Source of the DNA: Saprospiraceae bacterium
GTDB lineage: Bacteria; Bacteroidota; Bacteroidia; Chitinophagales; Saprospiraceae
Assembly: GCA_020628755.1 (NCBI GenBank)
Contig: JAHDEQ010000058.1
Span: forward strand, 1 to 14,198
Length of the DNA: 14,198 bases
Direction of reading: 5' to 3'
Below are positions 6,307-13,556 of the stretch, piece after piece (within the stretch, counting starts at the first letter, position 1; each line of letters starts with the position of its first letter). The position numbers and the translations under genes were made by a program. The notes under the pieces were generated by a model that was not told the origin of the DNA, ran no database searches, and was given only the letters and a program-made list of their open reading frames with translations.

Positions 6307-6897
6307 TTAAGAAGGCGTAACCATTTCTGCTACCTCCAAACCTTTTTTATAAAAACGTTCAATACTTTGTGTAGAAAGCAACATATTCCTTCGATAAAAA
6401 ACCATGTAGTAACCTACACCTTCCAAACACCAATTTTTTTCAACTGTAAAAAAACGAATCATATTTTTATCAAAGGTATCTCTTATCCATTCTTCATCCT
6501 CTCCTTTTAGGTAGTATTGATTAGAAAATTCGGGATGCTCTTCAAAATCAATATCTTCAAAACCCAACAATCCTTTTAGTTTATGCATATAGTTTTCAGG
6601 CTGCATAAAAAACTCTGGCAAAGCCAGCGTTTTTGAATTGATAAAAAAAACGGTTTGGCGTTGGCGTTTCTTTTTCTTACCACGTCTATATTCGTAATCA
6701 AAAACATAAACCTTCGTCTCTTCCCAAGCATCGCTTGTAAAGAGAATATTAGAGATACGCCGTTTTCGTCCTTGTTTAAATAGATGAAATTCCTCCAAAA
6801 AAGTCTGAATGCCCCATTCATCTTTTTCCGAATATATCATATCCAGTTGATGCGCTACTTGCTGAAATGCGATTGCTCTTGCAATTGGTTTTGCCAT
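6307..6897 (-). CDS. Conserved hypothetical protein, 196 residues
   Basis: I do not recognise a named family. The protein is soluble, with no signal peptide or membrane helix. The core has a pattern I recall from uncharacterised bacterial proteins: FLEEFHLFKQGRKRRISN (33-50), VYVFDYEYRRG (63-73), QTVFFI (81-86), LPEFFMQPE (93-101), then GFEDIDFEEHPEFSNQYYLKGEDEEWIRDTF (112-142) and LEGVGYYMVFYRR (158-170). The DIDFxxHPxFSxxYxLxGxDExxxR stretch is the most distinctive and is probably the fold core. Residues 72-80 are a run of basic residues. It stands alone on the minus strand, convergent with porG, so context gives no function. Reading-frame integrity and codon use like its neighbours make it a real gene. 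Confidence 0.75.
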   Translation of the reverse strand: MAKPIARAIAFQQVAHQLDMIYSEKDEWGIQTFLEEFHLFKQGRKRRISNILFTSDAWEETKVYVFDYEYRRGKKKKRQRQTVFFINSKTLALPEFFMQPENYMHKLKGLLGFEDIDFEEHPEFSNQYYLKGEDEEWIRDTFDKNMIRFFTVEKNWCLEGVGYYMVFYRRNMLLSTQSIERFYKKGLEVAEMVTPS

Positions 6898-7004
6898 AAA
6901 AAGCGTTAAAAATTATTATATGTAAAGATGTATTTTTATATTTATCGAACAATTAAGATAGTAAAATTCAAAGAAACAAAACTTTTGTCTCAAAAAAATA
7001 TTCC

Positions 7005-7046
7005 TTCTTTGACAAATCTGCCTACGTAGGCAGGTTTCGTCAAAGA
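7005..7046. repeat. Near-perfect 41-base palindrome with TTCTTTGAC end
   Basis: The left arm (7006-7025) and right arm (7026-7046) pair across a loop-free centre with one bulged base and one wobble. The core CTGCCTACGTAGGCAG (7018-7033) is exactly self-complementary. The outer TTCTTTGAC (7005-7013) and GTCAAAGA (7039-7046), plus the AT-rich flank after it, resemble the ends of the element at 4334-4440. It lies between the divergent 196-residue protein gene and the M16 protease gene. Confidence 0.7.
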
Positions 7047-7063
7047 GCCAAAATATTTAGGTG

Positions 7064-7106
7064 GTGATACGGCATAAGTAATTATACTGTATCACTATTT
7101 TTTTTT
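7064..7106 (+). terminator. Terminator-shaped hairpin with T9 run just upstream of the M16 gene
   Basis: GTGATAC (7064-7070) pairs with GTATCAC (7089-7095), and ATAA/TTAT pairs continue inside. Two bases later comes a run of nine T (7098-7106). The shape is that of an intrinsic terminator on the plus strand. It ends 18 bases before the M16 ATG, and no plus-strand gene lies directly upstream, so it could end a short leader transcript (attenuator or small RNA). Confidence 0.5.
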
Positions 7107-7124
7107 AATCAAACTATTAAGCTA

Positions 7125-10055
7125 ATGAAAATTTTTCCAAACCTTTTCCGAATATGTCTATTCGGGATGCTCCTTTTCACAATTCAAAACTGTACACCCA
7201 AAACAACGGCAAGTATTTCCAAAGACAAAAAGGAAATGACGAATGAAACCGTAGAACTTTCAACAGAAACTTCCGAGCAAGTCAGCAAAACGGCCGAAGA
7301 CTGGTCGCTTGTACGTAAAGACATTCCTGTTGACCCATCTATTCGTATGGGAACACTGCCAAATGGACTAAAGTACTACATCCAAAAAAACCAAAAGCCC
7401 GAAAACCGTGCTGAACTGCGTTTAGCCGTCAGCGTCGGTTCTATTATGGAAGACGATGACCAGCAAGGTTTGGCGCACTTTGTAGAACACATGGCATTTA
7501 ATGGAAGTACCAATTTTAAGAAAAACGAATTGGTGGATTACCTCGAATCTGTCGGCACCAAATTTGGTCCCGACCTCAACGCTTATACCAGTTTTGATGA
7601 AACCGTTTATATGTTGCAAGTCATCACCGACGACGAAGAAAAACTCAACAAAGGAATGACCGTCTTGCAAGATTGGGCAGGTGGCATAAGTTTTGACCAC
7701 GAAGAAATTGACAAAGAACGGGGCGTAGTCGTTTCTGAATGGCGAACACGTTTGAGTCCTGACCAGCGAATGCAAAAAGTGTATTTCCCAAAAATGTACT
7801 ACAACTCACAGTACGCTCAACGCCTTCCTATCGGCAAACCCGAAATCATCGAAAATGCAGACTACGAAACCGTCAAACGTTTTTATAAAGATTGGTATCG
7901 CCCCAATTTGATGGCAGTCGTTGTTGTTGGCGATATAGATGTGGATGCTATGGAAGCTGATGTTCAAAAACGCTTTGGACAACTAAACAATCCTGAAACA
8001 CCTCGTAACCGCACCAAATTTAATGTTCCCAAACACAAAGAAACTATTATCTCTGTTTGTTCCGACAAAGAAGCTCCTTTTACGAGAGTACGACTCATGT
8101 ATAAACACGATCATATTGAGGTCAATAACTTAGATGATTACAGAAGCCAACTCGTTCGCAATTTATATAATCGTATGATGAATGCACGCCTCGACGAATT
8201 GGCCAATTCGGCAGAGCCACCATTTTCGTTTTCTTACACAGGTTATGGTAGCGATGTTGGCGATATTGATAGCTACTATTGCTATGCTTTTGTGCCAGAA
8301 GGTGGCTCAAAACGTGGTCTTGAAGTTTTATTAGAAGAAAACAAAAGAGTTCAAGAACATGGTTTTACACCAACCGAACTCGAACGTGCCAAATTGGATA
8401 TGACTAAAGATGCCGAAAAAGGACTCAAAGAAGCAGACAAGACCGATTCTCGCCGTTTGGCAATGCGCTATGTTTATAATTTTTTGGAAAACAATCCTAT
8501 CCCAAGTCCACAACAAACATTGGACTTATACGAAAAATATTTGCCAAACATCAATATTGATGAGATTAATAAATTGACAGACCAATGGATTACCGACGAA
8601 AATCGAGTCGTCGTAATTACCAATCCTGAAAAAGAAGGTGTGCCTATTTTGAGCGAAGATGAAGTAGCTCAAGTTTTGGAGCAATCCAAAACAAAAACCG
8701 TTGAACCTTACGTTGATGTCGTTATTGACGAACCTTTGATGGCCGAAAAACTAGATACTGTAGCTATTAGCAACGAAAAAATGATGGAAGAAATCGGTGT
8801 TACCGAATATACTTTAGCCAATGGCATAAAGGTCGTTCTCAAACCTACCGATTTTAAAAATGATGAAATACAAGTACAAGCATATAGTCCTGGCGGTACT
8901 TCTTTATATTCTGACGAAGACTATTTCAGCGCACGTAGCGCAGCTCGTATCATAAACGATTCAGGCTTGGGCAATTTTGATATGAACCAACTCAACAAGT
9001 ATCTTACTGGAAAACAAGTTTCGGTTACACCATATATATATGAAATGTATGAGGGTTTTAGAGGCAATGCTTCGCCCGACGATCTCGAAACAATGATGCA
9101 AATGATATATAAATATTGTACAGCTCCTCGTAAAGACCAAGAGGCTTTTCAGTCTTACATCACCAAGGAAAAAGCGATTTACAAAAATCTCCTGTCCAAT
9201 CCACAATATTATTTTTATAACCAATTGAGTAAAATCAAGTACGACAATCACCCACGTAGAGGTTGGCCAACAGAAGAAAGTTTAGATAAAATTGATTTGA
9301 ACCGAGTGCATCAAATCTATTCCGAACGATTTGGCGATGCAAGTGATTTCACCTTTACCTTTGTCGGTAATTTTGATATTGCTGAAATGAAAGCGATGAC
9401 TGCCAAGTACCTCGGCAATCTGCCCGCACAAAATCGTACCGAAAATTGGAAAGATGTCAATGCCAATTTCCCAACACAAGCCTTAGAAAAAGATTTAGTT
9501 AAAGGCCAAGCACCAAAATCTTATATAGATATGACCTTTCATGGCGATTTTGATTGGACTCCCAAAAATCGCTATCTATTCAAATCAATGGTAGATGTAT
9601 TGCGTATCAAAATGCGTGAATCTATGCGTGAAGACAAAGGTGGTGTCTATGGCGTTCGGGTAAGTGGCAACACTTACCAATATCCTAATTCCGAGTATAG
9701 CATCAATATTTCGTTCAATAGCGACCCCGAAATGGCACAAGAACTCATAGAAACCGCTATGAAAGATATTGAAAATGCCAAACTCAACGGAGCAGAAGAT
9801 AAAGACCTCACCAAGGTCAAAGAAACCCAAAAACAATCCATGATTAAAGATTTGAAAGAAAATCGTTTTTGGATTCAAGAGCTCGAAAAATCGTATAAAA
9901 ACGACTCCGATCCCAACAAAATCAACCTTGAAAGTTTGGAAGAAGCTATGCAAGGTTTGAATTCTGATGAAATCAAACAAGCAGCCAATCAGTATTTCGA
10001 TATGAATCGTTTTATCAAAGTCGTTATGACACCCGAACCTGATAAGGAAAATTGA
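7125..10055 (+). CDS. M16 family zinc metallopeptidase, two-domain lipoprotein
   Basis: A 976-residue pitrilysin/insulinase-type peptidase that degrades peptides. The start has a lipoprotein-like signal (FRICLFGMLLFTIQNC, Cys23 as likely lipidated residue), followed by a low-complexity linker to about residue 60. The active N-terminal half has the inverted zinc motif HxxEH at His118-Glu121-His122 and a third ligand, probably Glu198, in DKERGVVVSEW, 76 residues after His122, as usual in the family. Around residue 555 a second M16 repeat begins (TEYTLANGIKVVLK); it lacks HxxEH, as expected for the inactive half, but keeps the substrate-side GGVYGVRVSG near residue 838. Length near 940-980 is normal for the two-domain bacterial form. 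Location is probably periplasm, anchored in the inner or outer membrane. It is preceded by a terminator-like hairpin and followed by a stable hairpin, so it is likely monocistronic. No conserved partner is nearby. Confidence 0.93.
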   Translation: MKIFPNLFRICLFGMLLFTIQNCTPKTTASISKDKKEMTNETVELSTETSEQVSKTAEDWSLVRKDIPVDPSIRMGTLPNGLKYYIQKNQKPENRAELRLAVSVGSIMEDDDQQGLAHFVEHMAFNGSTNFKKNELVDYLESVGTKFGPDLNAYTSFDETVYMLQVITDDEEKLNKGMTVLQDWAGGISFDHEEIDKERGVVVSEWRTRLSPDQRMQKVYFPKMYYNSQYAQRLPIGKPEIIENADYETVKRFYKDWYRPNLMAVVVVGDIDVDAMEADVQKRFGQLNNPETPRNRTKFNVPKHKETIISVCSDKEAPFTRVRLMYKHDHIEVNNLDDYRSQLVRNLYNRMMNARLDELANSAEPPFSFSYTGYGSDVGDIDSYYCYAFVPEGGSKRGLEVLLEENKRVQEHGFTPTELERAKLDMTKDAEKGLKEADKTDSRRLAMRYVYNFLENNPIPSPQQTLDLYEKYLPNINIDEINKLTDQWITDENRVVVITNPEKEGVPILSEDEVAQVLEQSKTKTVEPYVDVVIDEPLMAEKLDTVAISNEKMMEEIGVTEYTLANGIKVVLKPTDFKNDEIQVQAYSPGGTSLYSDEDYFSARSAARIINDSGLGNFDMNQLNKYLTGKQVSVTPYIYEMYEGFRGNASPDDLETMMQMIYKYCTAPRKDQEAFQSYITKEKAIYKNLLSNPQYYFYNQLSKIKYDNHPRRGWPTEESLDKIDLNRVHQIYSERFGDASDFTFTFVGNFDIAEMKAMTAKYLGNLPAQNRTENWKDVNANFPTQALEKDLVKGQAPKSYIDMTFHGDFDWTPKNRYLFKSMVDVLRIKMRESMREDKGGVYGVRVSGNTYQYPNSEYSINISFNSDPEMAQELIETAMKDIENAKLNGAEDKDLTKVKETQKQSMIKDLKENRFWIQELEKSYKNDSDPNKINLESLEEAMQGLNSDEIKQAANQYFDMNRFIKVVMTPEPDKEN

Positions 10056-10067
10056 TGTTATCTTACC

Positions 10068-10097
10068 AACAGAAGGATGCAAAAGCATCCTTCTGTT
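10068..10097 (+). terminator. Hairpin terminator after the M16 gene
   Basis: A 13-base perfect stem (10068-10080 with 10085-10097) closes an AAAA loop, 12 bases after the stop codon. The T run usual for intrinsic terminators is missing on the plus strand, so efficiency is uncertain. Confidence 0.6.
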
Positions 10098-10137
10098 CCT
10101 GAATAAAAAAGAACCAACATATTTGCAGAATATTTTA

Positions 10138-10145
10138 TACCTTTG
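10138..10145 (+). promoter_or_regulatory. -7 promoter box TACCTTTG for the nuclease-domain gene
   Basis: TACCTTTG followed by CA matches the Bacteroidota -7 box closely. A TTG at 10123-10125 is only 12 bases away, so the -33 box is not at the usual spacing. The predicted start near 10152 gives a leader of about 98 bases before the ATG at 10250. The gap otherwise holds the M16 terminator and nothing clear. Confidence 0.55.
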
Positions 10146-10249
10146 CACTCCAAAACAAAAGAGAAACTCTAAAATTGTGGACTAATTATTGCTTTAAAGG
10201 AAAATAGAAAGGACTTTTAAGAAGACTCACTTCTTTACATTTTGCAAAT

Positions 10250-10858
10250 ATGAAAAAGATACCTCTTGATATAGTTGCGCTCTCACATAGTGTTACTCAA
10301 TCACACAATTATGCCGTCGTTTTAGGCGAAACCAATGGCTCTAGGCGACTGCCTATCGTGATTGGAGGCTTTGAGGCTCAAGCAATTGCGGTTGCAATGG
10401 AGCGCATGACTCCTAATAGACCTTTGACGCACGATTTGTTCAAAAATGCGCTCGAAACATTTGAAGTAGAACTCAAAGAAGTCGTTATCAACAACTTATT
10501 AGACGGCATTTTTTATGCACGACTAGTCTGCATCAAAGATGGAGCTCTAATCGAAATTGATTCGCGCACCTCCGATGCTCTTGCAATGGCTGTCCGCTTT
10601 GACTGTCCGATTTTTACTTATGAGTTTATTTTGGATGCAGCAGGTGTCATTTTGGAAGACCCCGAAGAAGAAGATTTAGCTCCTGCCGAAACAAGACCTG
10701 TAGCTACAGGCGGAGGTTCTGCAAGAAGCGGCAATTCGCTCTCTACCTACTCTATGGAAGAACTCAACAAGTTATTAGAAGAGGTTTTGGCCAACGAAGA
10801 TTATGAAAAGGCAGCTCAAATTAGAGACGAACTGAACAAACGAAAATCAGATCAGTAA
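10250..10858 (+). CDS. Bifunctional nuclease (BFN/DUF151) domain protein with UVR motif
   Basis: A 202-residue cytoplasmic protein. Residues 1-135 form the BFN domain (DUF151): LPIVIGGFEAQAIAVAMERM (34-53), RPLTHDLF (57-64) and IDSRTSDALAMAVRFDCPIF (103-122) are its hallmarks. DUF151 proteins have been reported to possess RNase and DNase activity, but their cellular role is unclear. After an acidic and Gly/Ser-rich linker (137-165), residues about 167-198 (SMEELNKLLEEVLANEDYEKAAQIRDELNKR) form a UVR motif, the helical hairpin that joins UvrB and UvrC. The BFN-UVR combination is common in Bacteroidota and suggests a link to protein-protein contacts in DNA metabolism, which is inference. It has its own -7 box. 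The ferredoxin gene follows after 68 bases. Confidence 0.9.
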   Translation: MKKIPLDIVALSHSVTQSHNYAVVLGETNGSRRLPIVIGGFEAQAIAVAMERMTPNRPLTHDLFKNALETFEVELKEVVINNLLDGIFYARLVCIKDGALIEIDSRTSDALAMAVRFDCPIFTYEFILDAAGVILEDPEEEDLAPAETRPVATGGGSARSGNSLSTYSMEELNKLLEEVLANEDYEKAAQIRDELNKRKSDQ

Positions 10859-10926
10859 ATTTTTCTTTTATTTTTTTGAACTAAGAATACTTTTAGCTCG
10901 TTACTATAAAAAATATTTTTTCAGCA

Positions 10927-11274
10927 ATGGCTATTATTATAACAGACGAATGTATCAATTGTGGGGCCTGCGAACCCGAATGCCCCAACAACGCCATCTA
11001 CGAAGGCGGTGTTGAATGGAAAGTTTCTGAAGGTACAACCGTACAAGGCGATTATACGCTCGAAGGCGGCAATGTCGTAAATGCAGATGCAGAAAATGCA
11101 CCTGTCGAAGAAGATTTCTATTTCATAGTTCCCGACAAATGTACCGAGTGTAAGGGCTTCCATGAAGAACCTCAATGTGCCGCTGTTTGTCCTGTTGACT
11201 GTTGTGTACCCGACCCCGACCGTGAAGAAACAGAAGAATTACTTTTAGAACGTCAAGCACGTTTGCATGCTTAA
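10927..11274 (+). CDS. 4Fe-4S dicluster ferredoxin
   Basis: A 115-residue soluble electron carrier. Cluster motif one is C9xxC12xxC15xxxC19P. Motif two is Cys72xxCys75 followed by eight residues and Cys84xxxCys88P, so the last pair comes after a loop of GFHEEPQ as in the Alvin/Azotobacter-type ferredoxins. Between the motifs lies an acidic insertion of about 50 residues (22-70), longer than in small clostridial ferredoxins; two more Cys (92, 93) follow motif two. The C-terminal tail is an acidic/basic helix (98-113). The partner enzyme is not encoded here. A strong intrinsic terminator follows, and no -7 box is clear in the 68-base gap before it, so it may be read through from the upstream gene. 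Confidence 0.9.
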   Translation: MAIIITDECINCGACEPECPNNAIYEGGVEWKVSEGTTVQGDYTLEGGNVVNADAENAPVEEDFYFIVPDKCTECKGFHEEPQCAAVCPVDCCVPDPDREETEELLLERQARLHA

Positions 11275-11293
11275 AATATACCTTAAATTCTTC

Positions 11294-11330
11294 AAAAAAG
11301 GAGTTGTTCGATGCGAACAACTCCTTTTTT
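11294..11330 (+). terminator. Intrinsic terminator after the ferredoxin gene
   Basis: A 17-base perfect stem (11294-11310 with 11314-11330) has a GC-containing core GGAGTTGTTCG/CGAACAACTCC, a 3-base ATG loop, and A6 and T6 on the outer ends. It lies 19 bases after the ferredoxin stop. It is the clearest terminator in the window and is symmetric, so it could act on both strands. Confidence 0.88.
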
Positions 11331-11373
11331 GTTTATAGGATTCCCTAGCTTTTTCTTATTTTGCAACTTTAAA

Positions 11374-11450
11374 GTATTCACGTGTTCACGTATCTACGTG
11401 TTCATGTAATTCTATAACGTGAACACGTAGATACGTGAACACATGAACAC
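11374..11450. repeat. Inverted array of 8-base units, copy 2
   Basis: Left arm 11374-11407 and right arm 11417-11450 are inverted copies (34 bases, three mismatched or wobble positions) around a 9-base loop. On the plus strand the left arm reads in octamers GTATTCAC, GTGTTCAC, GTATCTAC, GTGTTCAT. On the minus strand the right arm reads GTGTTCAT, GTGTTCAC, GTATCTAC, GTGTTCAC. It ends 7 bases before the ATG of the exonuclease gene. Confidence 0.85.
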
Positions 11451-11457
11451 CTAGACT

Positions 11458-12225
11458 ATGTTAGAAAACTTAAACGTTGCAGACGTTCTTTACCTCGATA
11501 TTGAAACCGTATCAGGACAAGCAACTTACACCGATTTGGATGATACCTTCAAAAGCCTTTGGAAGATTAAATGTAAATCTGTCCTCAAAAAATACGACGA
11601 AGAAATTACCGAAGAAGAAGCTGCCGAATGCTACACCGACCGAGCAGGGATTTTTGCCGAATTCGGTAAAATAGTCTGTATTTCAGTTGGGATTATGGTT
11701 TTTGACAAGGATACTAAATCCTACAATCTCAGACTCAAGTCCTTTGCCGACGATGATGAGAAAAAACTCTTAGAAGACTTTTCCAAATTAGTCGAACAAT
11801 ACTATAATAATCCTAACAAACATTATTTGTGTGGACATAATTTAAAGGAATTTGATGTGCCCTACATCTGCCGACGCATGGCAATTCACCAACTCAAATT
11901 GCCCAACATGCTCGATATTGGAGGTAAAAAGCCCTGGGAAACCAAGTATTTACTTGATACCCTCGACCAATGGAAATTTGGGGATTATAAAAACTATACT
12001 TCCCTCAAATTACTAGCGGCTTGTTTTGGTTTTCCTTCGCCCAAAGACGATATTGACGGCAGCGAAGTCGGACGTGTTTACTGGCAAGAAAAAGACCTCG
12101 AACGCATTGCCATCTATTGCGAAAAAGATGTATTGGCCGTCGTCCAACTCGTCCTCAGAATGAAACGACAAGAAATACTCCAAGACGAACAAATCAAATC
12201 AGTATCAGGATTTTCAAACTCATAA
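11458..12225 (+). CDS. Predicted 3'-5' exonuclease, PolB-like DnaQ fold
   Basis: A 255-residue protein of the PolB-like 3'-5' exonuclease group (Pfam PF10108 type). The three DEDDy motifs are present: ExoI YLDIET with Asp14 and Glu16; ExoII GHNLKEFDVPYI with Asp133; ExoIII Tyr220-CEKD with Asp224, so the Tyr-type catalytic set Asp/Glu/Asp/Asp is intact. These residues bind the two metal ions that remove nucleotides from a 3' end. It lacks a polymerase domain, so it is a free-standing enzyme. Its natural substrate is unknown; a DNA repair or proofreading role is inference. The gene starts 7 bases after a large hairpin and is followed directly by another, which begins at the first base after the stop codon. 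Confidence 0.88.
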   Translation: MLENLNVADVLYLDIETVSGQATYTDLDDTFKSLWKIKCKSVLKKYDEEITEEEAAECYTDRAGIFAEFGKIVCISVGIMVFDKDTKSYNLRLKSFADDDEKKLLEDFSKLVEQYYNNPNKHYLCGHNLKEFDVPYICRRMAIHQLKLPNMLDIGGKKPWETKYLLDTLDQWKFGDYKNYTSLKLLAACFGFPSPKDDIDGSEVGRVYWQEKDLERIAIYCEKDVLAVVQLVLRMKRQEILQDEQIKSVSGFSNS

Positions 12226-12303
12226 GTGTTCAAGTATTCGAGTGTTCACGTGTTCAAGTTCCAACTAGCACGTGAGCACTTGAATACTTGAACACCTGAA
12301 CAC
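12226..12303. repeat. Inverted array of 8-base units, copy 3
   Basis: Arms 12226-12252 and 12269-12295 pair over 27 bases with only two G-T wobbles. Octamers on the plus strand from 12226 are GTGTTCAA, GTATTCGA, GTGTTCAC, GTGTTCAA. The minus strand from 12303 reads GTGTTCAG, GTGTTCAA, GTATTCAA, GTGCTCAC. The loop of 16 bases holds a small AGTT/AACT stem. It fills the gap between the exonuclease stop and the rpe start, ending 8 bases before the ATG. It may act as terminator for the first or leader structure for the second. Confidence 0.85.
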
Positions 12304-12311
12304 TTTAAAAT

Positions 12312-12980
12312 ATGCACCTCATAGCTCCCTCTGTTTTAGCAGCCGATTTTAGCAACTTGCAAAAAGACTTCGACATGGTCAACCAAAGTGAAGCCGATTG
12401 GTATCATGTTGATATTATGGATGGCCGTTTTGTACCCAACATTTCGTTTGGGATGAACATTGTAAAAATCATGAAACAAATGGCGCAAAAGCCTCTCGAT
12501 GTTCACCTTATGATTGTCGAACCCGAAAAGTACATCGAACAATTTCGAGATGCAGGAGCAGAAGTCATTACCGTACATTACGAGGCTTGCCCACATTTGC
12601 ACCGAACGATTCAGCAGATTAAAGCAAGTGGCGCAAAAGCAGGTGTTGCACTCAATCCTCATACGCCCGCTACGGTACTAGAAAATATTTTAGAAGATTT
12701 AGATTTAGTATGTTTGATGTCGGTTAATCCAGGTTTTGGTGGACAAAAATTTATTTATCAAACCGTTCCCAAAACTCGCCAACTCAAAGACATGATTATT
12801 GTCAAAAATGCAAAAGCCAAAATCGAAATTGATGGAGGCGTAGGCTTACAAAATGCCGAAGCTCTGTTAAAAGCAGGTGCTGATGTTTTAGTGGCAGGAA
12901 GTGCCGTTTTCAAATCCGAAAACCCACAAGACACGATTTCACGTCTCAAAGCAATCGGAAAAGAAACGTATTTAGTATAA
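12312..12980 (+). CDS. rpe: Ribulose-phosphate 3-epimerase
   Basis: A 222-residue TIM-barrel enzyme that interconverts D-ribulose 5-phosphate and D-xylulose 5-phosphate in the pentose phosphate pathway. All active-site parts are visible: IAPSVLAADF with Ser7, His32 and Asp34 in WYHVDIMDGRFVPN, His65 in DVHLMI, the MSVNPGFGGQKF loop (136-147) for phosphate binding, and catalytic Asp174 in IEIDGGV. AGSAVF (195-200) completes the phosphate site. The metal ligands are His32, Asp34, His65 and Asp174. Length is normal. The ATG fits the family N-terminus. It is followed by the FMN reductase gene after 6 bases, so the two are probably cotranscribed. Confidence 0.97.
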   Translation: MHLIAPSVLAADFSNLQKDFDMVNQSEADWYHVDIMDGRFVPNISFGMNIVKIMKQMAQKPLDVHLMIVEPEKYIEQFRDAGAEVITVHYEACPHLHRTIQQIKASGAKAGVALNPHTPATVLENILEDLDLVCLMSVNPGFGGQKFIYQTVPKTRQLKDMIIVKNAKAKIEIDGGVGLQNAEALLKAGADVLVAGSAVFKSENPQDTISRLKAIGKETYLV

Positions 12981-12986
12981 ATCCAT

Positions 12987-13493
12987 ATGAGAGGAGTTAT
13001 CATTGTCGGTTCATCAAGAAGTAATGGCAATACCATGAAAAAAGTTCGTCAACTAAACGAGTTTTTCGACTTTGATGTTATTGATTTGAATCTTTATCAA
13101 TTTAGCTATTACGATTATGAACATCAAAACCGAGAAGACGATTTTCTTCCTTTAATGCAGAAAATCATTGAAAATAATCAAATGCTCATTTTTGCTACGC
13201 CTGTTTATTGGTATAGTATGAGTGGTCTTATGAAAGTCTTTTTTGACCGATTGACAGATTTGTTGACAATTGAAAAAGATTTGGGAAGACAACTGAGAGG
13301 AAAAAAAATGGCAGTGATAAATTGCTCCAACGGAGGCAATTTAGGCAATGATTTTTGGCATCCTTTTGTAGCTTCAGCAGAGTATTTAGGAATGGACTAT
13401 TTAGGCAATTTGCATACCTTTGGAGAGCAAGATAATTCTAAAGAAATTGAACAATTTGCTCTTCAAATAAAAGAGAAAAATAGTTTGTTGTGA
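12987..13493 (+). CDS. NADPH-dependent FMN reductase-like flavodoxin-fold protein
   Basis: A 168-residue flavodoxin-fold protein of the NADPH-dependent FMN reductase (PF03358) type. GSSRSNGNT (8-16) is the FMN phosphate-binding loop after the first strand (GVIIVG). TPVYWYSMSGLMKVFFDRLTDLL (71-93) is the conserved strand-loop-helix that holds the isoalloxazine ring and the dimer contact. A third conserved stretch is INCSNGGN (111-118). Such proteins reduce quinones, azo compounds, chromate or free flavin; the real substrate here is unknown. It overlaps nothing, starts 6 bases after rpe, and is followed by the trpF-like gene after 63 bases. It ends in TGA, which shows that TGA is read as stop here. 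Confidence 0.85.
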   Translation: MRGVIIVGSSRSNGNTMKKVRQLNEFFDFDVIDLNLYQFSYYDYEHQNREDDFLPLMQKIIENNQMLIFATPVYWYSMSGLMKVFFDRLTDLLTIEKDLGRQLRGKKMAVINCSNGGNLGNDFWHPFVASAEYLGMDYLGNLHTFGEQDNSKEIEQFALQIKEKNSLL

Positions 13494-13556
13494 TAATTCT
13501 CATTGGAATAAAAAACAATGCAACTGTTCAAAAATCTATGATAAATTGTATAATCT

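Noticed and set aside
9585..10148. Minus-strand 187-residue frame over the end of the M16 gene
   Set aside because: It is rich in Phe and Ile as expected for an antisense shadow of Lys/Glu-rich coding DNA, and it crosses the M16 terminator and the next promoter.
11374..12303. CRISPR array
   Set aside because: Units are 8 bases, degenerate and contiguous, with inverted second halves and no unique spacers; no cas gene is present.
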